From positions 28,392,605 to 28,456,604 of the forward strand of contig NC_045130.1 of assembly GCF_007655135.1 (NCBI RefSeq): DNA of 64,000 nucleotides, read 5' to 3'. Each line of letters begins with the position of its first letter. The stretch's first letter is position 1. Position numbers and translations under genes: made by a program. Origin of the DNA: Punica granatum. Lineage: Eukaryota > Streptophyta > Magnoliopsida > Myrtales > Lythraceae. Of the stretch, positions 54,076 through 64,000 are shown one piece after another. The notes under the pieces were generated by a model. That model was not told the DNA's origin and ran no database searches. It saw only the letters and a program-made list of their open reading frames with translations.

Positions 54076-55736
54076 TTCTAGCTTACTTTTCTTGCACGCT
54101 CTACTTTTTCCACTCTTTTTCCTTACCATGCACCCCCCTTCTGAGGCAATCCCATCCCTTGGCTTATCCTTCTATCCACCTTGGCTCCCGATCAAGGAGG
54201 TCATCCATGAACTAAGGTTTCGGTTAATGTTCACTATTTTCGGCTGATCTAGTTGCGACCAAGCTCTTCACGCAACTTTCGACTAATCAAGCCGAGAAGT
54301 CATAAAAGTATCCTCACTTGTGGTCTCTCGACGTCATCCTATTGTTAGCACTCGAATTGGGGAGAATCCTAGCGGCCAAATCCTCAGGCCGCATAATCGT
54401 CTGACCTTCATGGCTTATCCTTTTCCACGACATCTCTCAAAAACCCAGCTGCCGACTAGATTGAAGGACTTCGGGGTCGTGAGATGCGCTCTAGCTCAGT
54501 GAGGTCGGCTAGTGGTTTCACAATCAATCCTTGGGATTGCGTCCTGACACGCCTAGCAAGACTGATCTCATAAGAAATTCAAATAGCCGGCACCGAAAAT
54601 GCGATTGCGTGATTCTACGCATAACAACTCTCCGAACTCTTAACATCAAATTAGAATTGCTTCACCAATGTGGGTTGTTTCAGATTTTGTGTTTTTGTCA
54701 ATTTTTTATATATTACGTGCATGTTTTAAAAATTTTTAAATTTGTAATTAACTATCAATAAAAATATTTATTAGATATATATGCGTGACACGGTATAAAA
54801 CGTGTTTACCTTTACTTTTCACTAGTTTTATTATACAATTTAAGCTTGTTTTTAATGGTTAAAAATTGTAATTTACAATAAATGAAAATATACATTATAA
54901 ATTATTAAAGAACAAAATTAATACATAAGTCAAAAATTTTCTAAAAACAAATAAATAGAAATAAAATAGGTAAACCATAATTATGTTTTGAAATAATAAA
55001 AATTGATTGCAGCATATTTTAATTATTTGGGTGGGAGGGAGTTGGGAGGGAAAGGACACAGCAGTTTTGTTACCAACAAGCCACGGTCTCCCAATCGCAT
55101 CCACTTCTCAGCAGGTTGGTTGACTGGGTACCGTGTTCTAATGTGTAACATCTAAATCTATTTAAAAAAAATGAGTTTATTAAAGCAGTTTGACGCTTAT
55201 TTTTCTTAAAAAAAATCTCGAATTCGAGTCTTGTAAGTAAAAAAAATTCACCATGGGAGAGCTTTACTCTTAATGAGCCAACCCAACTTCACTGGATTAA
55301 TTGGGATCTAATTAGACTTCCGGATATCGTGATTCACATCGAAAAAAATCTATCTATATATATGTAAAGTTGAATAGAAGTCTATATATAAGGTTGAATA
55401 CAAGTACCATATAAATGCCATAACTGTAAATAAATATCCTATTAGTTCAAATTTAAAAAATATTTATCAAATAAATAAATAAATATATATATATATTATG
55501 AAAGTATATATACGTATATATATGTCCTGGAAATATATATGTATATATATGAAAATTTACTTTTGTAATCATATAGAGCAAAAGAAATATGAAGAAATAT
55601 AATTACAAAATTATCCTTAAATCTAATTTATACTCATTTTTTTACTGTATTTGAGAAATAATAATTTTAAAAGAGTTACATCAGTACTTTCTTTCTCCAA
55701 TATAATATATGAATTTATTTAATTCCTTAATATATT
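54076..55736. other. Intergenic DNA, no gene recognised
   Basis: Short frames only. The stretch 54100-54640 has mixed composition like old retrotransposon debris. From 54650 on it is AT-rich, with (AT)n runs near 55485-55520. Confidence 0.4.
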
Positions 55737-57091
55737 GGGTAAATTACGAAAAAGACACAAGTTTTCAGAAAATTCTCAATATTGTCATAAATCTTGTTTT
55801 TTAAAAAAAAACCACATATTTTGGAAATGTCTAACAAATAGCCTCCCATTACAAATTCCATTATAATTTTCGTCAATTTGCCTATGTGGGCACTATGGGA
55901 TCCACCAAATATACATATCATCCCATCATTCTCTCCACCTCTTACAAAAAATAAAAATAAAAAACCCAATTTTACATAAATTTCTCAGTTTTGTTCTAAA
56001 ATTTATTTTGTAATTAAATCACATGTTTTCAAAATGTCTTAGAAATGACCTCATGGGACAATAACAAGAAATGATTGACATCAATTGGAGCCTGATATGG
56101 TTGTTTTATTATGTATTTGTGTATATAAAACCAGTAAAAGTGCTAAACATATGTAGATAGGGCAACCGAGGCAATCCATGAAAGAATTGAAGCAAATAGA
56201 TCATGTAAGAGCATAAAGTAATGAATGAATTATCATTGTACTCGGGATTCAGTTTGATTGGTTACAACAAGGGTAAGGTTCCCGAGATGAATGTTTTCAC
56301 ACTTTACTTCTCGGGTGCATATTCTTTCTTCGATGAGGTTGGTGTTTCAGGATAAAACTTCTGACTTTTACGATCACATTAATAATGCAGCAAAACAAAG
56401 AGGTTGCAATCATGGATCTCTTGCAAAATATAGAGGCTTCTATCGTTCTTTTTATTGGCTTTTGAGGCCATTTATGAGACATCATGAAAACACGTGTTTT
56501 TTTAATTACAAAATAAAATTTAGGACAAAACTGAGAAATTTATGTAAACTTCGATTTTTTTCTTTTTTTAGGGTAAATTACAAAAAAAAAAATTCTAGTT
56601 TTTTAAAATGTCTCAATTTTGTCATAAATTTTGTTTTGTAACAAAAAAAATCATAAGTTTTCTAAAATGTCTCAAAAATGACATCCGTTATAACTTCCGT
56701 CAATTTTTGCCTATGTGTGATCTACGTGGACTGTTAAAAGGACCCACCATCAGCAGCAAAAATGACGGAAGTTATAACGGAGGTCATTTTTGAGACATTT
56801 TAGAAAACTTATGGTTTTTTTGTTACAAAATAAAATTTAAGACAAAACTGAGACTTTTTATAAAATTTGGGTTTTTTTTGTAATTTCCCCTTTTTTTAAG
56901 AGGCAAGTAGAATGATGGGATGATTTATAAATCAGGTGGGTCACATAGCATCCACGTAAGCAAATGGAAAGAAATTATAACGGAAGCCATTTCTGATACA
57001 TTTGGAATATATGTGATTTTTTTTGTTAAAAATAAAATATAGACTAAAACTGAGAATTTTCTAAAATTTGGATTTTTTTTGTAATTTACCC
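55737..57091. mobile_element. Nest of related foldback MITEs
   Basis: The outer arms pair: 55737 onward begins GGGTAAATTACG and 57091 backward begins GGGTAAATTACAAAAAA. Pairing continues through the CATCCCATCATTCT block on both sides. Within lies a second pair of arms of the same type (about 55940-56075 against about 56485-56560) and then a complete inner element (56571-56889). So three family members sit inside or beside one another. Outer target duplication unclear. Confidence 0.7.
56571..56889. mobile_element. Inner Mutator-like MITE with 9-bp duplication (319 bp)
   Basis: A perfect 9-bp repeat CTTTTTTTA flanks it (56562-56570 and 56890-56898). Terminal inverted repeats GGGTAAATTACAAAAAA and (reverse complement) GGGAAATTACAAAAAAAA. 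The arms pair over almost the full length (aaaatgtctcaaaaatgac against gtcatttttgagacatttt). Confidence 0.85.
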
Positions 57092-59097
57092 GAGATATTT
57101 GGATATATTGTTTATGAAAATTTTTAAATTTAACTAAAAGCAATTAAATTTGAATTAGCTAAATACAATTATGTTTCTAGTAAAATTTCAAAACCTAATC
57201 TATATATAAACCTGATTACATCCTAATAATAGGGGTACAATAGTAAATATCTTAATAATATTGTATGCTATATAGAAATTAAGTAATAATAAAAAATAAT
57301 AACTATTGAAGATTATTTGAAATTATATTAAACTTAGCTTAATTAATTTTAAATTCCCAAAACTTAATATATGAAATATGAGTGAGAACAAGACAATCAC
57401 GAATAATTAATTTTATAATTTTAAAGAGACTATGATTATTAATCTTTCATTAGCTTAAAGCTAAGAATTTTGTACTTTTTGGGTTTTTATAATTATTTTG
57501 TTTATATTGAATTGATAATTGAGAATGTATTTATGAAATATTTCACACGGATCATTTGCTTATGAGCTCTTGAATTAATATTATCTATCATATTAATGTT
57601 TATATAGTATAAAAAGAATTTCTATATATTAATATGAACTATAAATCTATGTCAATCATTGACTCAATATTTAACTTTTCATAATGAAATTTTCTTTACA
57701 AATTTTATGTAACGCACGGATTCAATAACCTAGTAACGAATAAACTATAGAAGAGATCACCAAAGACCAAGAATGATTGGACAATAACTTTTTAGCCTTT
57801 CCTGTGGAGTTAACTGTGGAAATTAGTGGTGACCTCTTTGATAGATCTGAAAAATCAAGTGATTTAAAGTCAGATCAGTCACAGTTTATATGTGCTACTT
57901 CTTATTTATAATATATCATAGAGAATATTATATGGATAACAATATATATATATATATAACACATGATTTGATTATTTTTTTGAAAAGTAAATATGCTAAT
58001 AAATCTTTAAAAATACATGATCTATTTTTACAGTTAAGATCCTCCCCCATTTTAATACACATAATATCTAAACATCATATATATATATATATATAATGTG
58101 TCATGCAGAATATTATATAACACAAATATCTATAATGTGTCATGCATATAGAATATATGTATTATGCAGAATATTATATAGAAAATAACACAAATATGAT
58201 CATATAGAGTACATAACACATCAAATATATATATATATATATAAAATACGCCATCCAGAATATTATATAGAAAATAACACATCATATCTATAAAAAAAAA
58301 TATGATCTAATTTGTTTATTTAAAAAGCAAATAAGATCTTCCCAATTGAAATACATATAATAGTTTACATGACTCATGGGTGAATGGGACCATCCTTCAC
58401 CCATCAGAAATGTATTATGTCCAATAACATATAAAAAATCAATTATCGTTATAATGTAATATTTTGTGTAGGTCAAACAAATCTATTTCTATATATTAAA
58501 AAAGAAATCAAAATATAAAAAATTAAATACTCAAAAATCATAAAAATAACGACCGATCCCACAAATTATACTATTTTAAAAAATAAAAATACAAGTTGAA
58601 ATATTCAGTTTTAAAGGAAGTTAAGAAAAAGAGTACATGAAGATTGGTCCCACAAATTTACTTATCTATTTTTTAAAAATTAAAAAAAGTTTATATTTGT
58701 CAACTGAAAAAGCTTATTTTTAAGGGGAAAAGATGAAAGAATTTCATTCAAAGATCGAATATTATCTGACCAACCCACTACAGTTCTACTTTATACTAGT
58801 TGTAGAGTTTGTGCATTGCACGTGATAGAATTCCTGACCCTTTTGAGGTCAATTTTATTTTAATAAAATGTGCTATAATTCGTGACCCTTTTTAGTTATT
58901 TAAAATCAGTAACAATATATTATTACATATAAAACTTAGGGTAATTTAATTTTGAGAATAAGATAAAAAATTACATAAAAGAAAAAAAGTTAATGTAAGT
59001 GTTGAAAAATCAAACATTATCAAGAAAGAAAAAGAAATAAAGTACAAAAAAAAAAAAGAAGAGGAAAAAGGTCCTCGCAAGTTTAGCGAAACGGAGC
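57092..59097. other. AT-rich DNA upstream of CRK-C
   Basis: No gene. At 57900-58300 a block of the cagaatattatatagaaaataacac type recurs at about 58107, 58167 and 58255 with (AT)n runs between. Possible Helitron-type ends lie near 57707-57735 (acgcacggattcaataacCTAG before T) and 58800-58830. Confidence 0.4.
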
Positions 59098-59158
59098 ATC
59101 ATAAAAACAGAGCTCCGACCACCACCAAGCTTTCCCATGAGCATATAGCCCCTCAACT

Positions 59159-62562
<3,404 letters not shown>

Positions 62563-62843
62563 AAGGAAGATTCTAATGAGCAATGAGCGAGTTGTGACTA
62601 TTTTAAGTGCACTACATGGACATGCAATAGATTTTACAAAGATCACATGTTCAGATGTCCGAAAAAGCGTGAAGACAGAACTTTACAGTTTGCGGTGGGG
62701 TTCTGAGACTGTACTGCATTATTATGCTCATAGAATGGTCATGAAATTCGATCCAGATCTGTTCAATTCTGTGTTAGTGGCGTTGTGTACGTAATATGTA
62801 AGCGTAAAGCTGCTTTCTTGATATGTCTTTTCCACAATTCAGT
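62563..62843. other. CRK-C 3' region
   Basis: Matches the first 200 bp after CRK-A and CRK-A', so it should hold the 3' UTR. It is cut off by the retrotransposon LTR. Confidence 0.5.
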
Positions 62844-63175
62844 CGTAGAAACCGGAATTGCTTTGGTGAATGTAAAGCTGATAACACTGATACTTCACAC
62901 AGTATATAGAGATAGCAGATAACCAGAACAGAGAGAAGTTGAGAGAACAACACACACAAGCTTCATTCACATAACTACAAAGGTCTGCAAAAAACTGCAG
63001 TATAAAAACTGAAAACGTGAGACAACAAGTAACTGTCAATACACCATAAAAACAACTGCCTAATACACATGTCCAACATCCCTACAAAACAGGAACTAAA
63101 TAAATGAAAAATAAAAACACACGTAACAAGTCTATCTTCTGCAGTATAACTTGCGGCACTGGTCCGTCTCCAACA
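62844..63175 (-). repeat. 3' LTR of Ty1/copia element (about 332 bp)
   Basis: Read on the - strand it starts TGTTGGAGACGG at 63175, directly after the purine tract AAGGAGGAGAA (63176-63186). The far end near 62844 reads TTTCTACG on the - strand, where CA would be expected, so that base appears mutated. The 5' LTR is outside the window. Confidence 0.65.
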
Positions 63176-63189
63176 TTCTCCTCCTTGGA

Positions 63190-64000
63190 TCATAGTCTGC
63201 TACAAACTCCAATATGTTCCCTAAGCCACTCAAACCTGTTGACTGAGAATGCCTTAGTGAAGATATCAGCCAATTGGTCCTTAGTCTTGCAATGCACCAG
63301 CTTAGTATCTCCAGCTTCCTGCACTTCTCTCAGATAGAAAAACTTCACTTTAACATGCTTGGTTTTACCATGAAAAATCAGGTTTTGTGAAATAGCCAGA
63401 GTGGCTTGATTATCCACAAATATCTGAGTTGGTTCTTCTCGTTGAAATCCCAAGTCCATCAGAAGTTTTCTCAGCCAAATAGGCTGTTAGCTACACCACT
63501 AGCAGCCATGAACTCGGCTTCTGCAGTAGACTGTGCTACTACCTCTTGCTTCTTTGAGCTCCATGAAAAACACCATGAGCCAAGAGTGAAACAATATCCA
63601 GATGCGCTTCTCATGTCATCCACACAGTTAGCCCAATCACTGTTAGTGAAACCACTGAGCTTGAACTGGTTTCCTCTACTAAACTTTATTCCAAAGGTAG
63701 CAGTACCCTTAAGGTACCTTACTACCCTTTTTGCTGCCATCATATGCAATTCACTTGCACAATTCATGAACCTCGAAAGAGCACTTACTGTAAACTTAAT
63801 ATCCGGTCTTGTTACAGTTAAGTACATAAGACGCCCAATTAAGCTTCTGTAGGTAGTTGCATCAGTGGCTTCTACACCATCTCCTTTCTGCAATTTTTCT
63901 TTTAAATTCATTGGAGTGCTTACACTTTTGCATTCTTCCATACCAAACCTCTTCAGTATCTCCTTTAAGTACTTCCTTTGGCAAGCAAACACTCCATGGT
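63190..64000 (-). pseudogene. Ty1/copia polyprotein, 3' part, frameshifted
   Basis: The - strand frame from the window edge to 63471 contains the end of the copia reverse transcriptase (YRSLIGRLMYLTVTRPDI, about 63850) and the start of RNase H (SDWANCVDDMRSASGYCF). It then breaks in a tail typical of copia RNase H (VAQSTAEAEFMAAS). The remainder continues in another frame from 63459 (FVDNQATLAISQNL, then KTKDQLADIFTKAF) to the stop at 63190. A missing base near 63470-63480 explains the break. The rest of the element lies beyond the right edge. Confidence 0.9.

Overview
This window is plant nuclear DNA, most likely from a dicot. It has split genes with GT-AG introns, AT-rich intergenic DNA, many small transposons, a Ty1/copia end, and a tandem cluster of cysteine-rich receptor-like kinases (CRKs, two Gnk2/DUF26 domains plus a kinase). 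I cannot fix the species from sequence alone; a rosid, perhaps Myrtales, is only a guess. All gene models, splice sites and repeat borders were read by eye.

Layout. Five CRK loci lie head to tail on the + strand: CRK-A (12979-16854), CRK-B (20104-24081), CRK-A' (33542-37418), CRK-B' (41490-45159) and CRK-C (59159-62562). Each has eight exons with the same intron positions and phases. A and A' give 687 residues and B gives 674; all three read through. B' has a nonsense codon in exon 1 and a 7-bp duplication in exon 3. C has one in-frame stop just after the signal peptide region.

A+B and A'+B' are two copies of one tandem segmental duplication of about 20 kb (copy 1 about 2865-26995, copy 2 about 27439-48085). 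Comparing the copies gives empty sites for several insertions: a 4.17-kb element without genes (5248-9418), a Mutator-like MITE (4313-4653), Tourist-like MITEs (20687-20974 and 30992-31236), a solo LTR (37641-38080), and a 576-bp presence/absence block (39437-40012). Upstream-region remnants without a CRK gene (about 542-1720 and 50401-51360) suggest the array was once longer.

The right part (48-59 kb) is transposon-rich: a long palindromic element, two hAT-like elements 29 bp apart, a nest of related foldback MITEs, and LTR-retrotransposon debris. The window ends in the 3' half of a frameshifted Ty1/copia element on the - strand.

Biology. CRKs are plasma-membrane receptor kinases that act in immunity, apoplastic redox and stress signalling. 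The four A/B genes share an upstream block with clustered W-box cores (TTGAC), as expected for WRKY-responsive genes. I see no tRNA, rRNA, CRISPR array or bacterial-type system. The most notable content is the duplication history and gene decay, a tripled promoter segment in CRK-B, a CRK-C gene that appears cut off from its distal promoter, and the gene-less 4.17-kb insertion.
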